Shown piece after piece: positions 34,586-45,700 of a stretch of 64,000 nt of DNA. The stretch is from Spongilla lacustris (Eukaryota > Porifera > Demospongiae > Spongillida > Spongillidae). A model generated the notes under the pieces. The model was not told where the DNA came from. It searched no databases and saw only the letters and a list, made by a program, of their open reading frames with translations. Position 1 is the stretch's first letter. Each line of letters starts with the position of its first letter. Position numbers and translations under genes: made by a program. The stretch covers positions 11,963,350 through 12,027,349 of the forward strand of contig OX442416.1 in the NCBI GenBank assembly GCA_949361645.1, written 5' to 3'.

Positions 34586-34787
34586 CAGGTTAGTGGCAAC
34601 GCATTTTCTGAAGTAGATTTCTAGCCTTTGAAAATCCACCATTTTGGTGTCTTTTTGGGGGTGGGGGAATTAATATTTGCGCAATGAAGTGGGTTTAACA
34701 GAGCGTTTAAAATATAGCCTTACATTTCTTTTGGTCTAAATTTAACTCCATGCTCGTATGTAAATAGATTGAGCTTGAACTGAATTA

Positions 34788-35164
34788 TTATTTATTCTTT
34801 ACTCTCTTGGCTGGAGGGGGTATGGCAGCTACCAATTGTGGCTCAATACTTAGTAAGTGTTCTTGCACAATGCGCATCAGGTTCTGCATGTGGTTGTGGA
34901 TTGGAGCAAATGTCAAGCCAAGAATTTTGCATGAATTGACTTGGCCCCTGAAAAGGGGGCTGTTTCTCCTTTGGGGTTATCGCCAACAATTTGGCTGGAT
35001 ATGTGGTGCATCCTTTCCTCACCAGCTAGACAGATTCCTGATGATTTGAGCCACCTGAAACACCAGTGAGTTAGAATTGAGCCTTTGCTGTATGTTGTGA
35101 CACACCGCCTTAGAAGCCTCAGTGTATTCCAAGGTATGGCAAGCCCAGCCTTAATCGCCGGCAA
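34788..35164 (-). pseudogene. C-terminal part of the transposon protein, with internal deletion
   Basis: Two conserved blocks are fused. The first reads AIKAGLAIPWNTLRLLRR, then, across a 51-base intron (35055-35105, GTGTGT...TTTCAG), WLKSSGICLAGEERMHHISS and GDNPKGETAPF. The second, directly after, is GAKSIHAKF, then, one base out of frame, LGLTFAPIHNHMQNLMRIV and a tail AAIPPPAKRVKNK and TAA at 34788-34790, with AATAAA overlapping the stop. From memory, in full-length relatives the PWN-LRRWLKS-GDN block precedes the nuclease-like core and GA-SIHAKF lies near the C terminus, so several hundred residues are missing at about 34948. The one-base shift after AKF is a further lesion. Confidence 0.62.
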
Positions 35165-35169
35165 TACAT

Positions 35170-35510
35170 GTACCTGAACTTCAGTCCATGATGAGTAGGC
35201 AGCTGTAGTTTAGCTCTGGTGACATGCACGAATGTCATTGGCAGAAGTGAGTGTATATATTATGTAACCTCTGTACAAGTCATTGATATTCACTTAACTG
35301 CTTCCCCTGTAGCAAGTTGTATGATGGCTTTGTCAGGACTAGCTGGTAGAGATTACTCTCTTCAGCAAAACCCGCTGCTTGCTTCTCCTCCTCAGGTGTA
35401 AGTGTTGGTGCACACTCATGCTCTTCATAGTCACCATCCTTAATCATTATATCCCTGCTGCAGTCTGTATACAGTGCTCCTGGCAGCAGCAGCATTATCA
35501 CACTTGATGA
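35170..35510 (-). pseudogene. Cys/His segment and linker of the transposon protein
   Basis: Downstream of the minisatellite, a frame gives YTDCSRDIMIKDGDYEEHEC then APTLTPEEEKQAA. The Cys...His...Cys arrangement resembles the zinc finger that follows the RING in RAG1-like N-terminal regions. A second frame gives IIQLATGEAVK. After a likely intron (acceptor GCATGTCACCAG near 35219), VTRAKLQLPT-like coding may follow. Frames are not continuous. Confidence 0.4.
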
Positions 35511-35524
35511 TAGTCTGACTAGGG

Positions 35525-36266
35525 GACCATCCTGGTGACAATCCTCTGAGCAGCAGGGGATTTTCCTCTGGGCAGCAGGGGATCATCCTCTGAGCAGCAG
35601 GGGACCATCCTCTGAGCAGCAGGGGACCATCCTCTGATCAGCAGGGGACCGTCCTCTGAGCAGCATGGGACTGTCCTCTGAGCGGCAGGGGATCATCCTC
35701 TGAGCAGCAGGAGATCATCCTCGGAGCAGCAGGGGATCATCCTCTGAGCAGCAGGGGACCATCCTCTGATCAGCAGGGGACCATCCTCTGATCAGCAGGG
35801 GACCGTCCTCTGAGCAGCATGGGACTGTCCTCTGAACAGCAGGGGATCATCCTCTGAGCAACAGGGGATCATCCTCTGGGCAGCATGGGACCATCCTCTG
35901 AGCAGCAGGGGACCGTCCTCTGAGCAGCAGGGGGCCATCCTCTGAGCAGCATGGGACTGTCCTCTGAGCAGCATGGGACCATCCTCTGAGCAGCAGGGGA
36001 CCGTCCTCTGAGCAGCAGGGGGCCATCCTCTGAGCAGCATGGGACTGTCCTCTGAGCAGCAGGGGATCATCCTCTGAGCAGCAGGAGATCATCCTCTGAG
36101 TAGCAGTGGATCATCCTCTGATCAGCAGGGAACCATCCTCTGAGCAGCAGGGGATCATCCTCTGAGCAGCAGGGGATCATCCTCTGGGCAGCATGGGACC
36201 ATCCTCTGGGCAGCATGGGACCATTACTGAGCAACATGGGACCATCTCTGAGCAGCAGAGGACTAT
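35525..36266. repeat. 22-bp minisatellite derived from RING codons
   Basis: About 33 units of GGGGACCATCCTCTGAGCAGCA. On the minus strand, three frames cycle through PCCSEDx, PLLLRGx and HAAQRMx, repeating every 22 residues (three units). The motif is the sequence encoding the last residues of the adjoining RING finger (PCCSEDG at 36267-36286). Confidence 0.9.
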
Positions 36267-36470
36267 CCGTCCTCTGAGCAGCATGGACGGTTCACAGCAT
36301 CATATGCTGCTATCCACTCCCGGAGGCATTTGGAGCACACCAGTGCACCACACAGCAGCTCCAGTGGCTGTGAGAGGGTGTTGGAGCACAGTGCACACTT
36401 CAGCTCCTTTAGCATTGATAGGTTGTTAGCTCTTGCCAAAGGTGGGCTAGGCTCACTATGGAGAACTAGA
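36267..36470 (-). pseudogene. RING-finger segment of the transposon protein
   Basis: One frame runs EKIAPPLVLHSEPSPP, ARANNLSMLKELKCALCSN, TLSQPLELLCGALVCSKCL, REWI, and RPCCSED. Cysteine spacing C-x2-C ... C-x5-C-x2-C ... C-C fits a RING-type cross-brace, with the expected first-pair and CxxC positions, although the final pair is CC rather than C-x2-C. In RAG1 a RING follows the N-terminal zinc region; order and strand are the same here. Upstream, the same frame contains FEWQNK then a TAA, so the copy is inactive. It ends directly in the minisatellite. Confidence 0.6.
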
Positions 36471-36543
36471 GGAGGGGCAATCTTCTCAAGATGACCTCTT
36501 ATGATGTCATATGTTTACTTGTTTTGCCACTCAAATAGCATCA

Positions 36544-36756
36544 CTACACATTTGTGATGCACTCACTTTGTGATGGCACAGATGGTTCTCTACATACCCA
36601 GCTTACATTGCATGCAGAACATCTCAGGGTTACATCATCCCCAGATGTGTCAATGTCAAAAGCTATTTTCAGCTCAGCTGAGAATGCTATGCACTCAGAG
36701 CTGGTTCTTTTCTTTGCCCTGTACTTCGTTAGCCTCTGCCCACACACTCTGCAAAG
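36544..36756 (-). pseudogene. RAG1-N-like zinc domain of the transposon protein
   Basis: The frame from 36756 gives LCRVCGQRLTKYRAKKRTSS, ECIAFSAELKIAFDIDTSGD, then VTLRCSACN, followed by a donor GTAAGC at 36601-36606. The C-x2-C, central Cys and C-x2-C pattern, and the FDIDTS block, parallel the RAG1 N-terminal zinc region (its FxIDV...IHP...FC-x2-C). The IHP motif is degraded. The frame is open past the donor to a TAG at about 36544. A weak start lies upstream; an acceptor TTTGCAG inside the LCR codons is also possible. Confidence 0.6.
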
Positions 36757-37360
36757 TATGGAAATTGTAATCCATACCTATAATGTATAGGGCAAAACCA
36801 CAACGTACGTCGATTATTCATGCAATACGCTCAGCTTGTTCGTGGTGACAGAAAATGCGTTGCCACTTCAGGTTAGTAAATTCTGGTAGCCACATGCCTC
36901 CTGAGCATCGCTGTAGTACTCATACCTACCAGTTCAGTCACCAAAGGCTACGTCGTCGCATTTAGTAACGCCCTCCTTCTAAATACGTATCGCGTGACCT
37001 TGCTAAACGGTATGCGCATGCTATCTATGTGGAATTTCAATTGTGCGCATTGACTGGACATGACAGGAAAAGGAATGCAGTGTTTGAGTTCGTTTTCACT
37101 TTTTGATTTGCTAGTTCTGGTGAGTTATGGTTTGCTTTTAAACATCAGATGTCTATAATGAGCCATCAGTTAAGAAATATATGGTAATACCGTAAATGAT
37201 CTAATTATTGACTTAGTTTCCAGCCGCATACAACCGTGCCTTCTACTCTAATATCTATGGCATAAATGTAGTAAGGGTTAAATAAGTCAAGTTTTATAAA
37301 TATCACTGCACTATACGATAATAAACCCTACCCTTGGGTACACTAGTACTGTATATATGG

Positions 37361-38158
37361 GAGAAAAGGGACCTAGCGTTTATTATAAAAAAGTATAATA
37401 AAAATGCATTACGTTTGATTTGCTATAACTTCCGAACAGTTAACGCTATCAACTTCCTATTTTCAACACTTCATACTGCACCATTTCTCTATGGTAAAAT
37501 ACATTTTGGAGTCTTGCACTTGCTCCGTGTCAGTATTGCAACGTTCGATACCCCACTGGGTTCAAACCCGCCATAACTTTCGGTAGGAGTAATCAATTCG
37601 CTTCAAATTTGGTTTGTAGGTAGAGAGGTCCTATACCTATCGATTTGTTCTGTTCGTTAATTTTTATGCCATCCGTTACGGAGATACAGTTGAACAAACT
37701 ACGTGCACGTTTTCCCGCTTGATTCGCGCCAATGTTATAATCCCCGCCTCCCCATACATTGAGCGGAACGCAACTTGCCCAAATCATTGGCGCGAATCGA
37801 GTGCGAAAATGGGCACGTAGTTTGTTGAACTGTATCTCCGTAATGGATGGCATAAAAATCAACGAACAGAACAAATCGATAGGTATAGGACCTCTCTACC
37901 TACAAACCGAATTTGAAGCGAATTGATTACTCCTACCGAAAGTTATGGCGGGTTTGAACCCAGTGGGGTATCGAACGTTGCAATACTGACACAGAGCAAG
38001 TGCAAGACTCCAAAATGTATTTTACCATAGAAAAATGGTGCAGTATGAAGTGTTGAAAATAGGAAGTTGATAGCATTAACTGCTCGGAAGTTATAGCAAA
38101 TCAAACGTAATGCATTTCTATTATACTTTTTTATAATACACGCTAGGTCCCTTTTCTC
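37361..38158. mobile_element. Foldback element, 798 bp, arms of about 374 bp
   Basis: The arms 37361-37734 and 37785-38158 are near-complete reverse complements around a 50-base spacer, starting GAGAAAAGGGACCTAGCGT at each end. One arm recurs alone at 49805-50148. Open frames in it (37334, 37593, 37943) are mirror images and not coding. Confidence 0.88.
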
Positions 38159-38811
38159 GTAAACTTTCCCATATGTTGATAAACCTATCGCAACTGAATT
38201 TACTCTGTGTAAGCTAACACATCGCATGAGCACACACGTGCACTGACTATTTTATTATTAATTTCAACTACATGTATATAGTGGAGAGCAGATGTATACA
38301 TGTTATCGACCGTTACTATAAACACGACAATCGATCGATGGTTACTCATGAATGCATGGTTTTATTCTCTAAGTAACATTAGTAATCATAATGCCACGCC
38401 CCTTCACTGGCACAATAATCTCTTATCTTATGTAGCTGGCATGTAATGTGGTAACAACCAGAGGCGGCCCCAGCATCTACCGAGGGGAGGGGCCAAATAC
38501 ACGAGGGACGCCAAAAGGTGGCGTGGCTTACAATACTTCAGATACGCGCGTAACCGTTTGACTCTGGATTCTTGCATGCGAGCTAGCGCTAGAAGCTAAA
38601 ATATGCTCCACATGTAGTAGTCTCTTTGTATTGTAGCAATTGACGATAGTTTTAGGGATTGGGGGTGGGGGGAAGGGGGCGCCGCATTTGCAATTATAAC
38701 AATCAATAGCAGATTTGATTCAGTGTTCATCCTACATGTACATATGTTCAGCTCCAACCTATCATGAGAAATGCACAAGGTCATACATTAGAACTTTGGA
38801 CGTTATGGCTT

Positions 38812-39240
38812 ACCACATAAAGCCACACCCATGAAGGTACAACACACCCCTGGAGACCTTCAAATGGGGTAAAGGTTCTGATTTTGAAGCTCTCAGGGCA
38901 TATAACAGCAGAGGTGTTCTGTAGAATATACATGTCCATATACATCAGTACTACGTGAATAAAAAAATGGCTGTTACGAGCTCACCACATAAAGCCACAC
39001 CCATGAAGGTACAACATACCCCTGGAGACCCTCAAATGGGTTAAAGGTTCTGATTTTGAAGCTCTCAGGGCATATAACAGCAGAGGTGTTCTATAGAATA
39101 CACATGTCCATATACATCAGTACTACGTGAATAAAAAATGGCCATTACAAGCTCACCACATAAAGCCACACCCATGAAGGTACAACATACCCCTGGAGAC
39201 CTTCAAATGGGTTAAAGGTTCTGATTTTGAAGCTCTCAGG
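38812..39240 (+). repeat. Tandem repeat, 171-172 bp, 2.5 units
   Basis: Units start ACCACATAAAGCCACACCCA at 38812, 38984 and 39155. The third is interrupted at CTCTCAGG by the hAT-like element beginning at 39241. Confidence 0.9.
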
Positions 39241-40463
39241 TAAGGTGTGTAACCTCCCCTGAATAATGAAAATCGATTTTTCCGAATACATTAAAAACAC
39301 TAATCGATTTCAGTTTCAGGTTTTTCAATTTTTCCAAATACTTGAAAAAAGAAAATCGATTTTTCCGAATAGGTTTTGACAATTTGCCAGCTGAATACCT
39401 AGGTTATTTAGGTTTTCTGCTCATTGAGCCACCTAAATGTACACATCACACCAGAGACCCACCTACAGCTACCCACATCACACCAGATACCCTCAGCACA
39501 CAAACACACTTACCCCTATCACACTAGGAGCCTTCAGCACACAAACACACCTACTCCCATCACACCATATGCCCTCAGCACACAAACACACCTACCCCCA
39601 TCACACCAGATGCCCTCATGAGGTACACAACCATAGCTACCTCCATCACACCAGACACCCTACTACAACTAACCACATTACACCAGATTAGTACCCTCAG
39701 CATGCATCCACAGCTACCCACATCACACCAGATGCACTCAGCACACAACCACAGCTACCTACATAGGCCTAAATCGCTTGGCCTAACCACATACCCAGTT
39801 GGGCGTGTCCCGACCTAACTTATCGTGGCCACGCTGAGCTTTACCAGTACCTACAGTCTACAGATGTACACATCGCACTTGATGCCAACAGAATAGGACC
39901 ACAGATGACGTTTACGCACCACGTACGATCGCGGCAATATCAACTCAGAGAGATTGATGCAAGAAGCCAGCAGGTTCGAAATACACTAAGCGAACTGACT
40001 TTGATTTGTAGCTGGAGCTGTCCGTCGTCATGACACGTGAAGAGGGAGATCTCTTTTGGCTACATCGTCATGTAGTTCGAATTACTGCCCGCATAGATAT
40101 TTTAAAAAGTAACTTTAATATCTATGCTGCCCGCGTAATACGTACATGTATTCGATCTCGTCCCCACGTATACATTTATAGTACATTATAACTATAAATT
40201 AGAAGTAATCATTGTCGTACATGTAATATCGTAAACGCGTATCCGGATATCGTCATAAAAATGTATTCGAATAATGGGCGAATTGTCGATGCGGACGATG
40301 AATACCTAAGTACCTCCGAATGGAGATTCACAAACCGGTTATTTCGAATAGAACAAATCCAATAATCGATTTTTCCGAGTAATGCTAAATTACTATTCGA
40401 ACGGATAGGTTTTTGCGAATATCCGAATAACTCGAATAACCTAATAACCGGTTACACACCCTA
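39241..40463. mobile_element. hAT-like element, 1223 bp
   Basis: Ends TAAGGTGTGTAACC and GGTTACACACCCTA are 14-bp inverted repeats with one mismatch. The flanks CTCTCAGG (39233-39240) and CCCTCAGG (40464-40471) match at 7 of 8 bases, as expected for an aged 8-bp hAT target duplication. ATCGATTTTTCCGAAT-type subterminal motifs occur at both ends. The interior holds a degenerate CACATCACACCAGATGCCCTC minisatellite (about 39430-39770) and no transposase. Confidence 0.75.
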
Positions 40464-40479
40464 CCCTCAGGAGTACCGA

Positions 40480-41570
40480 TACTTAGCACATGCACTCTCT
40501 TAAACCAGTCATCTTTCCAGTAATCTTAAGTTCCTACAGGTGTAATTTGTCAGTAGCTTTAATAAACATTTTCAAGAACACAGAGCTTTCTAGGTGCACA
40601 TTACACTTGAGTCTCTTAAAGCAGAGACTACTCTTAAGACGTGGCACCACACGTACATCCAACCATCTAAAACCTAGCTGTAAGCTTGCTGCACCGCAAC
40701 AGGAGTCTCCTAAGGCTGATACATAAGCCACAGCAACGTACATCATAAATTGGGAACTACATGCAGCTAACAGCAAGGCCCAAAACATGATGCTCACTTT
40801 AAGACATACAGGATTGCATGTGATCTGCTAAGAAACTCATGCCTGCTATCAGTTGCAGTACAATGTGGAAATGCTGCTGAATTGAAATTAAAGCTCAAAC
40901 TCTCTAACGGCACTATTTGCGTGACATTATACATGTATATCTAAAACATAGCTCAAGGCTTTACATATCAGCTGATACTCTAAAATGAAAGCATTGGCCC
41001 CTAACATAAAAACATGACTCATTTAAATACTAAAGCACATTATGATCTGGAAATGAAGCTGTGGACAGTGTTTTGTGGTGTCAATTTGAAAAGCCGATAA
41101 AGGTTCCCTGGCATATTTTGTGCATGGCTTATTTACAGCACTTTTTTATTTATTTTTTAACTTTTGAGCGCTTAAAACCACACACCATGCATCCAGCTTA
41201 CGCCCATGTCGGGGTTACATGGTTTACGTTGCTACATGCATGCATCATTATGTACCTGTATATAGGTGATAATTATTCATGGTTTTGACATTGGCTTTCT
41301 GAAAGATGTTGTGTGGCAATTCATACGCTGTATAGAAAGATATACCAAGTCGTTCTTGATTTTACCACGCGAGTGCAGCCGATTTTATAAGAGCAAAACT
41401 GAGCAGTACGATTTAGAAAGTACAAGGTGTGTTTCCAGCCTTCCGTGCGCTAATTGATGCGCACGTGGTATAACAATTGTTGCGTTGGTTTGCGCAAAAG
41501 ATGCGTAAATCAATTCATATCATCTAATTTTAAAACCTAATGTCCAGTCGTGAGTTTGCCATGTTCTCTA
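40480..41570. other. No gene seen
   Basis: Non-coding sequence with scattered ACATGTA motifs. No exon-like frame with splice sites was identified. Confidence 0.4.
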
Positions 41571-41574
41571 TAGT

Positions 41575-41664
41575 CTCGTACCCAGACTCTAATGATCGCT
41601 TACAGTACGACATCATGTATCTACTATGTGTGATCCTCGTACATTTGGGTCTGGGTACGAAACA
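41575..41664. mobile_element. 90-bp mini inverted-repeat element
   Basis: CTCGTACCCAGAC and GTCTGGGTACGA face each other across about 60 bases. A single related end (GTCTCGTTCCCAGAC) occurs near 63757. Confidence 0.5.
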
Positions 41665-41922
41665 AGGGTCGCGATCGGGATAAGACCAGTTTTGATTATA
41701 CCAATAGATTTTATAACATGTACATCTGAAGGTACATGTATGAAATAAATGTAATTAAACTGATTACGTAATCATTACGTGAAATGGAGTGCTATATTAA
41801 AAGCGTTCCCATGGCAATATTTCACGTACATGTAATTAGAATGATGATCGTAGATGTGCTTGTCAAAATGCCTTCACTAGAGCGAAATAAAGAGGTCAGC
41901 TAAACGACGAGAGAAATGCCTT

Positions 41923-42347
41923 TTAATGTCTATTGTCCTGAATGTCCACCCGGGGGTACAATTGTATACCCGGGTCAGGGGTGGACAGCTGAGCAAAAAA
42001 AGTTATTGCTGTTCGGTCACGGAAAGGACCTAGTGACATTTAACGGTACTGGCTTGTAGTACAAGTCTTTTGAGGATTGGGCTGAAAATGTTAAAAGACT
42101 ATAAGATATGATAATTTGAAGATCGGCGTCATACTCATAGCGATCACAGTTTTTCTGATTTTACCGCATTGGTCACTGTACATTCTCTTTTCGGTACTTA
42201 ACGGTCCGTTTCTCCAGTTAGGAAAAGCTACATGTACACTGGTTCAAGTAGTTACGCCTGAACGTAAGTTTGAATTTTTTTGTCAAGAACCTAACCCGGG
42301 TGTCCAATTGCACCCCCCGGGTGGACATTCACGACGATAGACATTAA
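41923..42347. mobile_element. MITE-like element, about 425 bp
   Basis: The ends share TTAATGTCTAT, then TGAATGTCCACCCGGGGG and, further in, CAATTG and ACCCGGGT, giving about 60 bp of imperfect inverted repeat. No coding frame. Confidence 0.65.
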
Positions 42348-42741
42348 TAGCATACATGTATAATGGAACCAAGGCTATGCTGGTACTGAGTAATCTTCTA
42401 AACACATTGCATTTTCACTCCCATCTTCATGTCAGGGATAGCCCAGTGTGTGTACCATCTCTCCAGAAGAAAAGCTTCATTTATGTGAGCCATTGCAAGG
42501 TGCACATGACTCTTGCACTGTTGAAAAGCCATAGGAGTCTTCTCAGTAATGAATAGGTATCTCACAAGGTAAATATTTTGCTCCCAATATGGGTCACTGA
42601 TTATATAAATTAAACTGAGTCACATATATACATTGTACATGTCCACATATCGTATGTGAAATTAAATCATGCTTCAACCTATACAAATCAACATACACTT
42701 TAAATTATTGTTATTGCACTCTCCTACACGTGCACCTACTG

Positions 42742-45700
42742 TCAGTAAAGGTTTCTTGACTCTAGGCTCACCCCATAGTCCAGACAGAAGGTTGATGTGT
42801 AAGGAACACATGTAAAATACATGAAGCCATAAAAGTTATCTTGTCCAGCATAGAACCATGTGAGAAAAACAGCAAATATAACAGGAATGGTTACCATGGA
42901 AACTGCCATCATTACTTTCTTACACTTATCTCTTGTACGATAGAATGCAATGAACTCTTTAGTAACCTGAACTACATCTATAGATTTGGACTGCTTGTTA
43001 TTATTATCAGGTGCCGCAGCCGGTTCCTTAATGATTGGCTCCTTATTTGCATTTGATTTCATTGGTAGCACCATCCAACTTAAGGCAAAGCCAAACACGA
43101 ATCCTCCAATCTGGGCAAAGGTATCCAAGAATGGGAGTAGGACCCCCAACATCAGGAAGAACACCAGGACAATGGTCAGTATGGACAAGGCTTGTCGAGG
43201 TTTTCCCCAGTAAGGGAATTCTGCTATCACAAAGACAAAAATGTAGGCTACAATCCCAAAGATACTAGCACCTGGTCCTGCCTGCAAGATGGGCGGTGGG
43301 GTTAGGAGTGATAGTAGTAAATTGGATACAAAGAGAAAACAAATACAAATGCACATCATGTACATACACACACCTCACCTGTGGTTGGTATGGGACAAAC
43401 ACAGCACTGATAATGTTCCCTCCTATGCCACTAAAAATATAGATAAATGATGTCAAGTGCGAACCTAGCTTCAGTTCAATGACTCCAAGGACAAGCACAT
43501 CAAACGCTAGAGTGAGCATTAGATGTAGAAACCTATGTGACATTAGAGGAGTAAGGAAATACAGGTTACCACAGTATTCAATATGAATACAGGCCTGTAT
43601 ACCTCCCATTCGTTTATGTGCAGTACAGGCTAATTATGCAGCATGTCATGTGAGCAGTAAACAATGTCAGTGGCATGCTTGTAAAAATAGCTTGTTATCC
43701 ACATAGCAACAGATCATACTGACCATACAGTTCCACAGCACATAAATAACACACCCTGCATGAATGAACAGTGAGAGGAATAGCCTGTACACCTGGTCAG
43801 GGTGGTCCTTGGCAACAAAGGGGAGGAGCCCACAAACAGGACTCATACAGTCCACCTTAAGGAAGTTTGGAGCCAACATGAGAGGTGGAAGCCATAACAA
43901 GGGGTAAGGCGTAAATGTTGGAGTCAAAAAATGGGTGGAGAGAGACATTGCAACAACAGTGTAATAACAGAAGGAGTCCCGTAAGATTTGTGCTTGCCTG
44001 TGAGCAGAGGAAGGCTTCAGAGTGGTATCTACCTCCTAGGAAGGTGCAGTGTTCTGTTGTGGTGATGAGGCACTTGGCCTGAAGACCAACACAGCATGGA
44101 CGTCCTGTCAGTTCACACGAGAGGTAGCTGGGTGTGGTCACATTCACAGCCTCTAAGCATATCTGCACATAAATGTTACATGAAAGCTGTGAGTGAAGGA
44201 AATGGGCAGCTTACCGGCCAATCTGATATGTTGGCAGAATTCCATGCTGGATTTAAAATTCTGTTGGGGTTAATGCAGGTGCTGAATGGGGAAGAGGATT
44301 ATGTCATGGAAAAGTGTTGTATGCGCACAACTATGGGGAGGCGTGGCTTACTGTGGGGAGGTGCCACACACTGCTCGCACTGACGTATTAGTTGCTGAGT
44401 CATTGTACATGTAAACAAAGTCTGCATATGTAGCCTTGCATGCAGGAATGTGAAAGTAGTACATGTATACACAAGTAGCAGGTCATAATGTACTTGTCCC
44501 ACCAATGATACCAAATGCTTACAGGACAGTCTGAGGAAGAGAGCACCTGGTAGCACCCAGACCTATCCCTGCGGACGCAGCACCCTGAGTTGTCAGCCTC
44601 GTTCTTCCAGTCTGCTTCAATGGCCACATACAGTTGTCTGTCCCTCCTCATGCAAGGGGCGTACATGGCCCCAAGGAGAACCAGAGATTCTAAATCAGGC
44701 CCACCCCACACACTGCCAGTCATGTTCTTACTGACAGCCTCCAGGGCCAGGCTGCTCTTCTGGACAAATGCCTCCTGTGTGCTGACTCCCCATTGGTAAG
44801 GGGCAAAGTTATACACTGACTGAGTGGTGATCATTACGATGGTGTGGACTAGCATAAGCCACATGGTGAACAAAGGTCTGGGCAAGAGGAATAATGATGC
44901 AAAATGACATTTCTCCCTTGGTGACATACCTATACTGTGTCAATTCATGAAGACACTTGCTGACATTGTTTTTTTCATACCGGTAGTATAGATGTAAAAC
45001 CTTCTCAAGCCATGTGATCTTGGGCTTCAAGAATTTATCCAGTGTTTCTAAACACTTGATTTCGGTATTTATACCTTTTTTACCCTACATGTTTGGGCAT
45101 AAGTGTGAACATTACATGCATGTGTATATGTCAGCACAAATAGAAAGGAAGTTTCATTAAAGCTAGTCATTAAAAATAGAAGCATATTACTATGGCAAAT
45201 TATGGATAGTCAGTAAGATAGTCATTAAAAGTCATATTATAGTAATGGCATTAAAGGTTAGCGTTAATGGTAGTCATTAATGGTAGAATGTACTCATTAA
45301 CTAGTTACACTCAGGAGAATGTCATTAAAGGTAGGCAATAAAGGTTACTAGTCATTCATTAAGGATATTAATGGCAGGCATGAATTTATACAGGAGGTAC
45401 ATGTATTTCACAAATAGGCATTGAAACCATGTATACCTGTTATGCATGGTGCAGCACTCCTATATTAAGATGCATGTACATACCCGGGTCAGAATTATTA
45501 GTAATATTGTTAGTAATATCTTCAGCAGAAGGACCAATGTTGTGTGCTTCTTCTTCATGCTATTAGGTTCTTCAATTTTCTTAAAATCTTTCAAATATCT
45601 TTCATCTAAAAAAAACACACACATGCAGAGTGTAATGTAGGAAAATGGCATGTAGATTTACATACTGTCACTGACAGGCTTTAGATCACTAGGTGGTGAA

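Larger units (their letters stand above)
34586..36873. mobile_element. RAG1-N-like (N-RAG-TP-type) transposon, internally deleted, 2278 bp
   Basis: The element spans 34591-36868. Its terminal inverted repeats match at 19 of 20 positions (TAGTGGCAACGCATTTTCTG at 34591-34610; reverse complement AAGTGGCAACGCATTTTCTG at 36849-36868). The flanks carry CAGGT at 34586-34590 and 36869-36873. The direct repeat can be read as CAGGTTAGT because the left end continues the string, so the target size is 5 bases or slightly more. Inside, on the minus strand, are a zinc domain, a RING finger, a minisatellite, a Cys/His segment, an intron and a conserved C-terminal tail ending near a poly(A) signal. Confidence 0.82.

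Noticed and set aside
35792..36092. Minus-strand frames of PCCSED/PLLLRG repeats
   Set aside because: Artefact of the 22-bp array; only the edge at 36267-36286 is part of the RING coding sequence.
37334..38233. Frames with a shared KRDLA-IIKKYN peptide on both strands
   Set aside because: They are mirror images from the two arms of the foldback element.
44299..44400. Extra iRhom exon ([14 protein letters not shown])
   Set aside because: The length (43 bases between AG and GT) breaks phase, whereas direct joining of the neighbouring exons keeps phase and matches the family order.
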